A DNA stretch of 22,594 nucleotides from Clostridiales bacterium (GCA_018374635.1 JAHAEW010000051.1:1-22594), one strand, 5' to 3'. Shown: positions 1-7,230, counted from the first letter of the stretch. The notes: generated by a model from the letters alone, not told the origin. Numbers and translations: made by a program.

Positions 1-872
1 CGCAGGCCCACCTCGAAGTCGTTGGGGTCGTGGGCGGGGGTCATCTTCACGCAGCCGGTGCCGAACTCCATGTCCACGTACTCGTCGGCCACAATGGGCA
101 TCTCCCGTCCCACCAGGGGCAGGATGCACTTCTTGCCCACAATGTCCTTGTACCGCTCGTCGTTGGGGTTGACGGCCACGCCGGTGTCGCCCAGCATGGT
201 CTCGGGCCGGGTCGTGGCCACGATGACATAGCGGCCCTCCTCCCCCTGAATGGGGTAGCGGATGTGCCAGAAGGAGCCCGGCTTATCCTGGTACTCCACC
301 TCGGCGTCGGAGAGGGCGGTGACGCAGTTGGGACACCAGTTGATGATGCGGGAGCCCTTGTAGATGAGCCCCTTCTTGTAGAGGGAGACAAACACATGGC
401 GGACTGCCTTGGAAAGGCCCTCGTCCATGGTGAAGCGGGCCCGGTCCCAGTCGCAGGAGGCGCCCAGCTTCTTCTGCTGCTCCACGATACGGCCCCCGTA
501 CTTGGTCTTCCAGTCCCACACCCGCTCCAGGAACTTCTCCCGGCCCAGGTCATAGCGGCTCAGGCCCTCGTTCTTGCGCAGCTCCTCCTCCACCTTGATC
601 TGGGTGGCGATGCCGGCGTGGTCGGTGCCGGGGACCCACAGGGCGGCATAGCCCTGCATCCGCTTGAAGCGGATCAAGATATCCTGGAGGGTGGAGTCCA
701 TTGCGTGGCCCATATGGAGCTGTCCGGTGACGTTGGGGGGCGGCATGACGATGGTGAAGGGCTTTTTATCAGGGTCCCGGTGGCCCTTGAAGCAGCCGTT
801 TTTCTCCCACATGTCATAGATGCGGCTCTCCACCTCCTGGGGTTCATAGACCTTGGGAAGTTCTTTTCTCAT
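1..872 (-). CDS. valS: Valyl-tRNA synthetase, N-terminal part (3' end outside window)
   Basis: Class I aminoacyl-tRNA synthetase that charges tRNA-Val with valine in the cytoplasm. About 290 N-terminal residues are present; the frame is still open at base 1. The start ATG at 872 follows an AGGAG site. Visible landmarks are the N-terminal KVYEPQEVESRIYDMW, the class I signature PPPNVTGQLHMGH (HIGH motif as HMGH), the VPGTDHAGIATQ segment, the CPNCVTALSDAEVEY stretch, and the start of the editing (CP1) domain with TTRPETMLGDTGVAVNP. These together are specific to ValS rather than IleS or LeuS. It lies 24 bases after the stop of the broken YcxB-like gene and is evidently the main target of the T-box leader further upstream, so expression should rise when uncharged tRNA-Val accumulates. 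Identification is firm; only the missing C-terminal part cannot be judged. Confidence 0.97.
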   Translation of the reverse strand, partial: MRKELPKVYEPQEVESRIYDMWEKNGCFKGHRDPDKKPFTIVMPPPNVTGQLHMGHAMDSTLQDILIRFKRMQGYAALWVPGTDHAGIATQIKVEEELRKNEGLSRYDLGREKFLERVWDWKTKYGGRIVEQQKKLGASCDWDRARFTMDEGLSKAVRHVFVSLYKKGLIYKGSRIINWCPNCVTALSDAEVEYQDKPGSFWHIRYPIQGEEGRYVIVATTRPETMLGDTGVAVNPNDERYKDIVGKKCILPLVGREMPIVADEYVDMEFGTGCVKMTPAHDPNDFEVGL

Positions 873-896
873 GTTTGACACTCCTGTTCTTCTGTG

Positions 897-1410
897 TTAC
901 ATCGGTTGAATGGGCAGTCCGGTCTTCTCCTTCAGCCAGGCCCGCAGCTCCTCCGGCGTGCCCCGAAGGAAGCCCTGCTTGTTATAGGCCTGGGCATGCC
1001 GCCGGCTCAATGCAAAGGCAAAGCAGCGCTTACCCCCGGCGATGGCAAGGATGTTCTCATGCTTCCATGCCATGGTTCCCGCCTGGGTCGCGGTCTCATG
1101 CCCCTCGGGGCCGAAGCGGGTCACTGACTCCGCCGTGCCGGGCAGCATCTTGCTGCGGGCCAGACGGCCGTTGACCCGGTCTTCGGTCAGCGAACGGCCG
1201 TCAGGCCAGTCCCGCCAGCAGGGAGGGCCAGCCGATCTCAGGCGGGTCCAGCAGCAGTTCCCCAAGTCCCAGGGAGATCCCCAACCATGCGATACACACG
1301 CCCAGAACTCGGGGAATGCGGCTGCGCTTCCTTCGCACGGTTCGGCGCAGGCCCCGGGCCATTGCGGTCAGCGCGTCCTTATCACAGTGTGTCCGGATCT
1401 CGATCTCCAT
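897..1410 (-). pseudogene. YcxB-like membrane protein gene, frameshifted
   Basis: Two overlapping frames together read as one YcxB-like protein. The first (1410 to 1201) starts at ATG with a GGAG site, has a basic N-terminus (MEIEIRTHCDKDAL...) and one membrane helix (VLGVCIAWLGISLGLGELLL), and stops inside what should be the second helix. The second frame, offset by one base, continues as LTEDRVNGRLARSKMLPG, followed by the YcxB-like C-terminal domain (a strand-rich region with AWKHENILAIAGGKRCFAFAL) and ends LKEKTGLPIQPM at 897. A change of one base (or an equivalent) between about 1201 and 1265 would join them. The gene sits between the T-box terminator and valS. It may be a true pseudogene, a recoding site or a sequencing error; no obvious slippery run was seen. 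The family's function is not established. Confidence 0.7.
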
Positions 1411-1671
1411 ACCACGTCTCTCCTTTCACAAGAAAAAACGCCCTGAGCCAATGGCTCAGGGCGAACAAAGTCCGTGGTACCACCTGAATTTCCCGTATGG
1501 GACACTCATTTCCCCGATAACGGAGGGGACCCGCCGCCGCTTACTCCATTCTGCGGCAGACTCCGGGACGACCTTCCCCGCGTTCCTTCGGAAGCCTCGC
1601 ACCAGACCGGCTTCTCTCTGACCCCAGAACGGCGGGTACTCCTTCCCATCGTCGCTTTTGTCTTGATAACG
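1411..1671 (-). ncRNA. T-box riboswitch leader (probably tRNA-Val)
   Basis: The transcribed leader between the promoter and the YcxB-like/valS genes carries a T-box core, CAGGTGGTACCACG, at 1486-1473, close to the AGGGTGGNACCGCG consensus that pairs with the tRNA acceptor end. Directly downstream is an intrinsic terminator. Stem I elements are visible: an AGUA motif at 1640-1637 on the 5' side of the specifier loop and GAAGGUCGUC at about 1576-1567 on the 3' side. A GUC triplet at 1572-1570 is a plausible valine specifier and agrees with valS downstream. I could not fold the RNA, so the specifier frame is tentative. Expected action: uncharged tRNA-Val stabilises the antiterminator and lets transcription reach valS. 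Confidence 0.9.
1433..1462 (-). terminator. T-box leader terminator
   Basis: GCCCTGAGCC and GGCTCAGGGC form a near-perfect GC-rich hairpin with a very short loop, followed on the minus strand by G and six T residues at 1438-1433. It lies immediately 3' of the T-box core and is the off-state of the riboswitch. Confidence 0.92.
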
Positions 1672-1677
1672 CCTTTT

Positions 1678-1706
1678 AGTATATGAAATCCCCCGCAAAA
1701 TGTCAA
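1678..1706 (-). promoter_or_regulatory. Sigma-A promoter of the T-box/valS transcript
   Basis: TTGACA (1706-1701), a 17-base spacer and TATACT (1683-1678) on the minus strand. This is a near-perfect vegetative promoter. The predicted transcript starts near 1671, giving a leader of about 260 bases. The DNA from 1707 to 1873 upstream shows no supported gene. Confidence 0.9.
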
Positions 1707-1873
1707 GCGAAAGTCCTGTTTTTCTCTCCTTGACCCGCTTTTCCCGGTGCAGTATCCCGGTGTTGCCCGCCGGAAAGGAGGCGCCGCTATGGAAGGGCAT
1801 CTCATCGGCGCAAAGCGCAGAACTGCACTTTCTTGACAGACTGAACCGCACCCTCCGGGGGGCGGACTTTATA

Positions 1874-2125
1874 TCATCCCTTTTCCGTGGCCTGGCGCAG
1901 GGCGCGGGCCAGCTGATCCGGGCAGGATGTGGGTTTTCCGCCGCAGCGGATCCCGGAGAGGCGGTCGATGACCTCCTCCACCTTCATCCCCGCCACCAGG
2001 CTGGAGATCCCCTGCAAATTGCCGTTGCAGCCTCCCAGCACCTGAAGGGAACGGACCACGCCGTTCTCCACATCAATGAGCATCCGCTGCGAGCAGACGC
2101 CCTGGGTCTGATAGTCGATTACCAT
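1874..2125 (-). CDS. TSCPD domain-containing protein
   Basis: An 83-residue protein with the start ATG at 2125 behind a strong AAGGAGGAA site. A longer frame upstream lacks a ribosome site and would overlap the promoter. The sequence MVIDYQTQGVCSQ...VLGGCNGNLQGISSLVAGM...LSGIRCGGKPTSCPDQLARAL is a stand-alone TSCPD domain, named for the near-C-terminal TSCPD motif, which is present. Three further cysteines (in GVCSQ, GGCNGN and IRCGG) are in the positions seen in this family and may bind metal or form a redox centre. The domain also occurs fused to some ribonucleotide reductases, but small stand-alone copies are common in Clostridia and have no established role. It has its own promoter downstream of lrgB. 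Confidence 0.9.
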   Translation of the reverse strand: MVIDYQTQGVCSQRMLIDVENGVVRSLQVLGGCNGNLQGISSLVAGMKVEEVIDRLSGIRCGGKPTSCPDQLARALRQATEKG

Positions 2126-2165
2126 GCGTTTCTTCCTCCTTGCGGTACGGAACCATTTGCAGGAT

Positions 2166-2194
2166 ATCATATCACATCCCACGCCAAAAGGCAA
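2166..2194 (-). promoter_or_regulatory. Predicted promoter of the TSCPD gene
   Basis: TTGCCT (2194-2189), 17 bases, TATGAT (2171-2166) on the minus strand, between the lrgB stop and the TSCPD start. The spacing is ideal and the -10 good, so this small gene is probably transcribed on its own as well as by read-through from lrgAB. Confidence 0.65.
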
Positions 2195-2212
2195 CGTGCG
2201 GACGCTCCGGCG

Positions 2213-2893
2213 TCACATCAAAAACATGGAGAGCAGAACGGTCAAAATGCCGCACACTCCGATGGCCAGACCGCTCATGGCTCCCTCGGTCTCCCCCAGC
2301 TCCAGCGCCTTGGAGGTCCCCACCGCATGGGAACAGGCGCCGATGGCCAATCCCGCCGTCAAAGGGTCCCGCACCCGGAACACCCGGATCAGGGTGGGCG
2401 CCAGGATGCTCCCCAGGATCCCGGTCAGAATCACCGCCACCACCGTGATGGAAGTGATCCCCCCGTGGCTGGCCGCAATGCTCACCGCGATGGGCGTGGT
2501 CACCGACTTGGGCATCAGCGCCGCCGTCAAACTTTCGTCCAGCCGGAAGAGGCGGCACAGGGCATACACGCTCCCCATGGAGGTCAGAGATCCCGCCGCG
2601 CATCCCACCAGGATGGGAAGCCAGTTCTGTTTCAGCAGCTCCACCTTGGTATAGATGGCGACCGCCAGACAGGCCGTGGCCGGCGCCAAAAAGAGGTTGA
2701 TGAGGGCTCCTCCCTGATTATACGCCTCATAGGGGATGCGGAACACCAGCAGCACCCCCACGATCAGCACAATGGCGATAATGAGAGGATTGCAGGCCAC
2801 CAGCCCGGTCTTTTTCTGGATGCGGATGCCGGCCCAAAAGGCGATCACGCTCAGGGCGATGCCAAAAAACGGGGATTCGAACAGTTGAGCCAT
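2213..2893 (-). CDS. lrgB: LrgB/CidB family membrane protein
   Basis: A 226-residue integral membrane protein with alternating hydrophobic helices. Family features include the LINLFLAPATACLAVAIY segment, the conserved ALMPKSVTTPIAVSIAASHGG region and the near C-terminal SHAVGTSKALELGETEGAMSGLAIG. Family members work with LrgA/CidA and have been linked to cell lysis control, pyruvate uptake or plastidic glycolate export, so the substrate cannot be stated here. The ATG at 2893 is preferred over a TTG at 2911 because the GGAGG at the end of lrgA lies at the right distance. It starts two bases after the lrgA stop, so the pair is almost certainly translationally linked. Confidence 0.95.
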   Translation of the reverse strand: MAQLFESPFFGIALSVIAFWAGIRIQKKTGLVACNPLIIAIVLIVGVLLVFRIPYEAYNQGGALINLFLAPATACLAVAIYTKVELLKQNWLPILVGCAAGSLTSMGSVYALCRLFRLDESLTAALMPKSVTTPIAVSIAASHGGITSITVVAVILTGILGSILAPTLIRVFRVRDPLTAGLAIGACSHAVGTSKALELGETEGAMSGLAIGVCGILTVLLSMFLM

Positions 2894-2895
2894 GG

Positions 2896-3255
2896 TTACT
2901 TTTTCCTCCAATTCATCAGATAGACCGTCAGCTTGATGCTGTATGCCGTAGCGGCGAAGGTGATCACCGTAGTCAACAGGCAGATGAGGACCAGGGGAAC
3001 CACGCTGCTTTTGAGCACATCAAAATAGTTGATGACGCTCACCCCTGCCGGGATAAAGAAAAAGGCCATGTTGGAGAGCAGAAAGTCCGACTTTTCCCGG
3101 ATATGCTCGATGCGCACTACCCCGGATGCCAACAGGAGAAAGAGCAGTATCATTCCGATCACGCTGGCCGGAAAGGCAAAGGGCAAAAACGCCTCCACCA
3201 CCTGACTGACCCAGCAGATAGAAAAAATGATGGCGATTTGATAGATGATTTTCAA
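2896..3255 (-). CDS. lrgA: CidA/LrgA family protein
   Basis: A 119-residue protein with about four membrane helices, matching the usual size of holin-like CidA/LrgA proteins. It begins KIIYQIAIIFSICWVSQVVEA and contains the family segment PFAFPASVIGMILLFLLL, followed by FLLSNMAFFFIPAGVSVI. It is the partner of the downstream LrgB protein. The predicted start is TTG at 3255, with a GGGGG-rich stretch about ten bases upstream; no better ATG is available. No LytSR-type two-component regulator is adjacent. The function in Clostridia (lysis control, or uptake of pyruvate or a similar small acid) is not settled. Confidence 0.92.
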   Translation of the reverse strand: MKIIYQIAIIFSICWVSQVVEAFLPFAFPASVIGMILLFLLLASGVVRIEHIREKSDFLLSNMAFFFIPAGVSVINYFDVLKSSVVPLVLICLLTTVITFAATAYSIKLTVYLMNWRKK

Positions 3256-3293
3256 TGGATCTGCACCCCCAGATATAGGTTTTCCAAATGTTA

Positions 3294-3322
3294 AGTGTAC
3301 GTCACTCCCCTCCCGTTGTCAA
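3294..3322 (-). promoter_or_regulatory. Sigma-A promoter of lrgAB
   Basis: TTGACA (3322-3317), 17 bases, TACACT (3299-3294) on the minus strand, about 40 bases upstream of the lrgA start. A perfect -35 and a good -10. Confidence 0.85.
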
Positions 3323-3401
3323 ACCAAGATTACAGGCTATCTTATCCACTTTCTTTATGCAAGTTTTTACATGCCGGTATCCTGCTTCTTTTCCCGCGCG
3401 A

Positions 3402-3444
3402 TAAAAAGCCTGTACGGGAGTCCATTTGGGCTCCCGTACAGGCT
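3402..3444 (-). terminator. Intrinsic terminator after pdxA-like gene
   Basis: A perfect 14-base inverted repeat (AGCCTGTACGGGAG / CTCCCGTACAGGCT, 3407-3420 and 3431-3444) followed on the minus strand by TTTTTAT. It closes the kdgT-amidohydrolase-pdxA operon and separates it from lrgAB. Confidence 0.93.
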
Positions 3445-3511
3445 GGAAGGTTTATCGCAGCAGCTCCAGTTATAGAAAGAGGATCCATCCTGGAACTATA
3501 TACGCATGGAA

Positions 3512-4549
3512 TTACCGGTTAAAATAGGTCCGGTCGGTCACTGCCATCTTGGCGCACAGCTTGTATGCGGTCTCAAAGGCAGAGGTGGTGCACTTGCCGG
3601 TGCCGGCAATATCATAGGCCGTGCCGTGGGCGGGGGTGGTGATGGCAAAGGGCTGACCGGCCGCCACAGTGACGCCGCGCTCAAAGCCCTTGAGCTTCAG
3701 CGCGATCTGGCCCTGGTCGTGGTACATGGTCACCACGGCGTTGAAGTCGCCCTTGAAGGCGCGGATGAACAGGGTGTCGGAGGGGAAGGGCCCGACGATG
3801 TTCTTGCCCTCGGCGTTGGCCTTGGCCACGGCGGGCTCCAGCACGTCGATCTCCTCACGGCCGCAGGTGCCGCTGTCGCCCCCGTGCGGATTGACGGCGG
3901 CGATGGCCACCTTGGGATCCTCATAGCCGGCACGCTTCAGGGTCTCATAGGCCAGGTTGATGGCGTCGCCCACAGTCTTGGCCGTCAGATGGGCGCTGAC
4001 ATCCTTCAGGGGGATGTGGCTGGTGGCGCGGGAGGTCCACAGGCCGTCCAGCACGTTCATCTCACCGTGGGGCTTGTCCATCACGCCCAGGCGCTCGGCA
4101 AAGAGCTCGTGCTCGCTCTCGAAGTGATAGCCGCCATTCTTCATGGCCGCCTTGTTCAGGGGACCGAAGCAGAAGCCCTCCAGCAGGCCCTTCTTGCAGT
4201 ACTCCATGATCATGCAGAGGTTGTCGGCCTCCTCCTTGCCGTTGACAGCGGAGACCACGGCGATCTCCACCTTGGAGGCATCCAGGCTCTTGGTGTTGAG
4301 GAGCACCAGACCGGCCTCCTTCTTGGCCTCCTCCACGGCGGCCTCCATGGTCTCGGCCACCGTGTAGGCAAACTCGGCGCCCGTGTCCTTCATGCCGCGG
4401 CGCAGGACGCTCTCATCACCCACCAGGATGGGCTTGGCGTGCTCCATCAGGAAGCCGTTGGCGCACAGCTTGGCAATGATCTCAGGGCCGATACCCGCGG
4501 CGTCTCCCAGAGGGACCGCCAGCAGGGGCTTTCCGGAAAACTGACTCAT
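3512..4549 (-). CDS. PdxA-like 4-phospho-acid dehydrogenase
   Basis: A 345-residue member of the PdxA family of NAD-dependent, metal-dependent oxidative decarboxylases. The family includes 4-hydroxythreonine-4-phosphate dehydrogenase (vitamin B6 synthesis) and PdxA2 enzymes for D-threonate and D-erythronate 4-phosphate. The N-terminal PLGDAAGIGPEI matches the family's GDPAGIGPE. The three metal ligands are visible as H178 in TSHIPL, H222 in NPHGGDSG and H277 in MYHDQGQ. PSDTLF and TPAHGTAYDIAG are also conserved. The usual GHTE substrate motif is altered to SEHELF near residue 147. The ATG at 4549 follows AGGAGGAA. It lies 19 bases after an amidohydrolase gene in a sugar-acid transport operon with no other B6 gene, so a catabolic role is more likely than pyridoxal phosphate synthesis. 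The substrate is unknown. Confidence 0.93.
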   Translation of the reverse strand: MSQFSGKPLLAVPLGDAAGIGPEIIAKLCANGFLMEHAKPILVGDESVLRRGMKDTGAEFAYTVAETMEAAVEEAKKEAGLVLLNTKSLDASKVEIAVVSAVNGKEEADNLCMIMEYCKKGLLEGFCFGPLNKAAMKNGGYHFESEHELFAERLGVMDKPHGEMNVLDGLWTSRATSHIPLKDVSAHLTAKTVGDAINLAYETLKRAGYEDPKVAIAAVNPHGGDSGTCGREEIDVLEPAVAKANAEGKNIVGPFPSDTLFIRAFKGDFNAVVTMYHDQGQIALKLKGFERGVTVAAGQPFAITTPAHGTAYDIAGTGKCTTSAFETAYKLCAKMAVTDRTYFNR

Positions 4550-4568
4550 ACTCTATTCCTCCTGTCTC

Positions 4569-5786
4569 TTACAGTGCTTTCTGGAAGGAATGGCAGTTGC
4601 CGCTGGCCACCCCGTCCTCTTTATAAACCACGCCCTTTTTCATGACAAAGGACACGTGCTCCAGTACGGCGGGATCCTCCAGGGGATTGCCCTGAACGGC
4701 AATTACATCGGCGTCGGCGCCGGCGCTCAGCTCGCCCTTCTTGCCCGCCACACGGGAAATATAAGCCGCGTTGGAGGTGACGCCCTTCAGAGCGTCGCGC
4801 TTGTCGGCGCCCAGCTCCACCGCGTAGACCACTTCCTTCCACAGCAGGCCGTGGTTGGCGTCGGTGCCCAGCGCGAAGTGGATGCCCGCCTTGACCAGAT
4901 CGCCCACGCACTTGCGCACGATCTCACGGCCCTCCCGGGCCTTGGCCACATTGGCGGGGGAGAGATAGGCCTCCCGGTCAGGATCCAGGTAAATGCCGGT
5001 GGTCAGATCCACCCAGCACTCGGGGTGCGCCTTGAGCAGTTCGATGTCCTCCTGAGAGGCGCAGTAGGCGTGCTCGATGACCGCCACGCCCTGCTCCACA
5101 CAGTCGTGGAGGGCCTTGCCGCCAATGCAGTGGGCGGCCACAGGCAGATGCAGGCGCTCGCCCTCCTCCACCACCGTACGGATCTCCTCCGCGGACAGGA
5201 AGGAGGGAACAAAGCCCTGTTTCACTGAGAACAGACCGGGGGTGGTGAAGATCTTAAGCACATTCACACCTTTGGACACGTTGGCCCGGGCGGTACGGCG
5301 GAACTCCTCCACGCCGGAGTGGGGCGCGCCGATGTAGCCGCTGCCGTTGGAGCCCTTCATGCCCACACCAGCGGTCAGCAGGTCGGGGCCGGTCACATTG
5401 CCCGCCTCGATCTCCTTCTTGAGCTTGAGATCCAGATCATACTTGTCTCCCATGCAGCGGGCGGTGGTGACGCCGGAGAGCAGGTCGTCGTGCAGGCCCT
5501 CCAGGGCCAGCAGGGTCAGCTTGCACTCCGAGGCCGTACCCAGGATCTCCAGATGCTCGCTCTTGCGGGCGTCGATAGAGAGGTGGTTATGACACTCGAT
5601 CATACCGGGCATCACGGTTTCCTCCGCAAAAGAAATGACCTGCGCTCCAGCCTTATCCTCCGCGGTCAGGGCGCTCTCGGGGACCACCTTGAGGATCTTG
5701 CCGTCCTCGATGACCACAGCGCCGTTGTGGATCTCCTCCAGCTCCGCGCCGGAGAGCACAGTTTTTGCCGTAATAATCTGTTTCAT
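4569..5786 (-). CDS. Metal-dependent amidohydrolase (imidazolonepropionase/prolidase-like)
   Basis: A 405-residue enzyme of the amidohydrolase superfamily. Metal-site residues are readable in order: H66 and H68 in MIECHNHLS, a candidate carboxylated lysine K178 in VLKIFTTPG, H219 in VAAHCIGG, H239 in VIEHAYC and D309 in ALGTDANHG. This pattern suits a binuclear enzyme of the cd01299-like branch, which holds Xaa-Pro dipeptidases and related cyclic-amide hydrolases. The C-terminal GKKGELSAGADADVIAVQGNPLED is the usual strand returning to the N-terminal beta-sandwich. The ATG at 5786 has a GGAGG site; an upstream in-frame TTG at 5825 is disfavoured. It lies 75 bases after kdgT and 19 bases before the PdxA-like gene. 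The substrate cannot be read from the sequence; a cyclic amide, lactam, lactone or dipeptide-like compound is possible. Confidence 0.9.
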   Translation of the reverse strand: MKQIITAKTVLSGAELEEIHNGAVVIEDGKILKVVPESALTAEDKAGAQVISFAEETVMPGMIECHNHLSIDARKSEHLEILGTASECKLTLLALEGLHDDLLSGVTTARCMGDKYDLDLKLKKEIEAGNVTGPDLLTAGVGMKGSNGSGYIGAPHSGVEEFRRTARANVSKGVNVLKIFTTPGLFSVKQGFVPSFLSAEEIRTVVEEGERLHLPVAAHCIGGKALHDCVEQGVAVIEHAYCASQEDIELLKAHPECWVDLTTGIYLDPDREAYLSPANVAKAREGREIVRKCVGDLVKAGIHFALGTDANHGLLWKEVVYAVELGADKRDALKGVTSNAAYISRVAGKKGELSAGADADVIAVQGNPLEDPAVLEHVSFVMKKGVVYKEDGVASGNCHSFQKAL

Positions 5787-5861
5787 CGTTTCCTCCGTCC
5801 TTATCGTTCTGTAAGTATTCAACACTTCGGGATGGCCCCGGAAAGGGTCGGCCGCCGGCTC

Positions 5862-6875
5862 TTACTGAGCCAGCTCGTCCGCGCCGGGCACATGGGCGCG
5901 GCGCTTTTTGCCCCGCTTCTCAAACCACTTGTCGCTCCACTTGGCCAGGAAGGAGACCATCAGAGGACAGAGGATAGCGGTGATGACCACGCTGGCCGCA
6001 ATCTGAGCGGTGGCCGTCTCCACCTGGGGCTCAAAGGTGGGATCTGCCGCAGCAATGGCAGCCGGGGTAGTCGCGGCCACGCCGGCGGTGGTGCCGATGG
6101 CGGCGCCCATGGGATCGGGCTGACGGCGCAGCAGGCTGTAAATGATAAAGGACAGCAGGCCGGTGCTCACCAGGGTCAGCAGGCCCAGGACGATACCGGA
6201 AGCGCCGGCGGCGGCAATGTTGAAGAGGTTCATGCCAGCGCCCAGCGTAAAGCCGTTGAAGGGGGGCAGGAGCACCATGCCGGGGGCCAGGATCTTACGC
6301 CACTCGTGGTCCAGGTTGCCCACGATGAAGCCCAGGATCATGGGCACCATGCAGGCGATCATGTCCTTGGCGGGGAAGGTGCCCATACCGGCGGCGCCCA
6401 GGGCGATCATGGTGAAGAAGGGGCCGTCGTTCAGCGCCAGGATGGAGGTGGCACCCACGTCGCTCTCCTCACCGTACTCGCTGGCCAGGGTGGCGTAGAT
6501 GACGCCGTTGGAGTTGGTCACAGCGCCGATCACAGCCAGGGAGCTCAGGCCCAGCAGACCGGCCTCGCCGAACATGGCGTTGAGCAGCAGGCCCAGGCCA
6601 AAGCCAATAAAGAACTTGAGGACGGTCAGCACCACGCCCACATAAATGGTGCGTCCGGCCATCTTCACGTCAATGGTGGCGCCGCTGCAGAACAGGAACA
6701 GACCGATCAGAGTCTGGATCCCGCCCTTGAACAGGCCGGTGGTGAAGCCGCCGATGGTCAGAATATCGGGGAAAAAGGTGTTGACCAGGCATCCCAGCAG
6801 CAGGGGGATCACCATGACGCCGGCGGGGAACTTTTTCATCGTCCCCAAAATTCGTACGTTACCCAAGATGTTCAT
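5862..6875 (-). CDS. KdgT-family permease (2-keto-3-deoxygluconate permease type)
   Basis: A 337-residue membrane protein, close to the usual KdgT length, with about ten hydrophobic helices. KdgT-like features are the N-terminal MKKFPAGVMVIPLLLGCLVN, then FTTGLFKGGIQTLIGLFLFCSG, the central SNGVIYATLASEYG and LALNDGPFFTMIALG segments, and VAATTPAAIAAADP. Known members import 2-keto-3-deoxygluconate with protons, but many relatives carry other small acids. The ATG at 6875 has an AAAGGAG site somewhat upstream; an internal ATG (start of MKKFPAG) is possible. It is the first gene of the operon with the amidohydrolase and PdxA-like genes and lies about 90 bases downstream of a predicted sigma-54 promoter. 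The substrate is inferred only as an anionic, sugar-acid-like compound. Confidence 0.93.
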   Translation of the reverse strand: MNILGNVRILGTMKKFPAGVMVIPLLLGCLVNTFFPDILTIGGFTTGLFKGGIQTLIGLFLFCSGATIDVKMAGRTIYVGVVLTVLKFFIGFGLGLLLNAMFGEAGLLGLSSLAVIGAVTNSNGVIYATLASEYGEESDVGATSILALNDGPFFTMIALGAAGMGTFPAKDMIACMVPMILGFIVGNLDHEWRKILAPGMVLLPPFNGFTLGAGMNLFNIAAAGASGIVLGLLTLVSTGLLSFIIYSLLRRQPDPMGAAIGTTAGVAATTPAAIAAADPTFEPQVETATAQIAASVVITAILCPLMVSFLAKWSDKWFEKRGKKRRAHVPGADELAQ

Positions 6876-6967
6876 ACTCTCGCTCTCCTTTGTTGTCTGA
6901 ATGCGTTTGGCAACTCAGAGCTTCTCTTTATCGCATGCTGTCACAATGCGGTTGCCCTTTTATTTAT

Positions 6968-6983
6968 AGCAAGCAGTATGCCA
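6968..6983 (-). promoter_or_regulatory. Predicted sigma-54 (-24/-12) promoter of the kdgT operon
   Basis: TGGCATACTGCTTGCT on the minus strand (6983 to 6968). Aligned to TGGCACGNNNNTTGCW, the GG and GC elements are at the exact required spacing and only two less conserved positions differ. A transcript starting near 6957 would have a leader of about 80 bases before kdgT. The divergent gene encodes a sigma-54 activator, which strongly supports this call. Confidence 0.8.
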
Positions 6984-7128
6984 TCTTGTCTTTCGCCGGA
7001 ATTTTCCCGTTCTTTTCGTTTTATATGACAATTTATCCTTATTTTATCCCTATATTTTTGTTCTATATGTCTCAATTCTTCCAGTCTTTTCCCGGAGCAG
7101 CACGCTTCCTTCAGCCGATCCCGCTTTC

Positions 7129-7168
7129 ATTGCATACGTGTTGCATTGCGTTTTGCAATATATGCAAT
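7129..7168. promoter_or_regulatory. Nested palindromes, candidate activator (UAS) site
   Basis: ATTGCATA at 7129-7136 is the inverse of TATGCAAT at 7161-7168. Inside them, TTGCA at 7141-7145 is mirrored by TGCAA at 7154-7158. The block lies roughly 160-200 bases upstream of the -24/-12 element, the usual distance for an enhancer bound by a Fis-type HTH, and just upstream of the regulator gene. The role is inferred from position and symmetry. Confidence 0.55.
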
Positions 7169-7195
7169 TTTGGGATGGTGTTACAACACTGTTTA

Positions 7196-7204
7196 TGATA
7201 TACT
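7196..7204 (+). promoter_or_regulatory. Possible extended -10 promoter of the activator gene
   Basis: TGATATACT on the plus strand is an extended -10 (TGN before TATACT), but no good -35 is seen 17 bases upstream. A start near 7211 would leave only about 20 bases before the ATG. Weak call. Confidence 0.35.
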
Positions 7205-7230
7205 TCTTTTAAGGAGTGTGCAAGTTCTCT

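Noticed and set aside
30..878. Long open frame on the plus strand opposite valS
   Set aside because: Low-complexity, His/Gly/Leu-rich translation without domain features; it is antisense to a clear valS.
1789..1836. 15-codon plus-strand frame with a good AAAGGAGG site
   Set aside because: Too short to support, only a weak upstream promoter, and no similarity could be judged.
5319..7028. 569-codon plus-strand open frame over kdgT and the amidohydrolase
   Set aside because: His/Gln/Gly-rich shadow of well-conserved genes on the other strand; no ribosome site.
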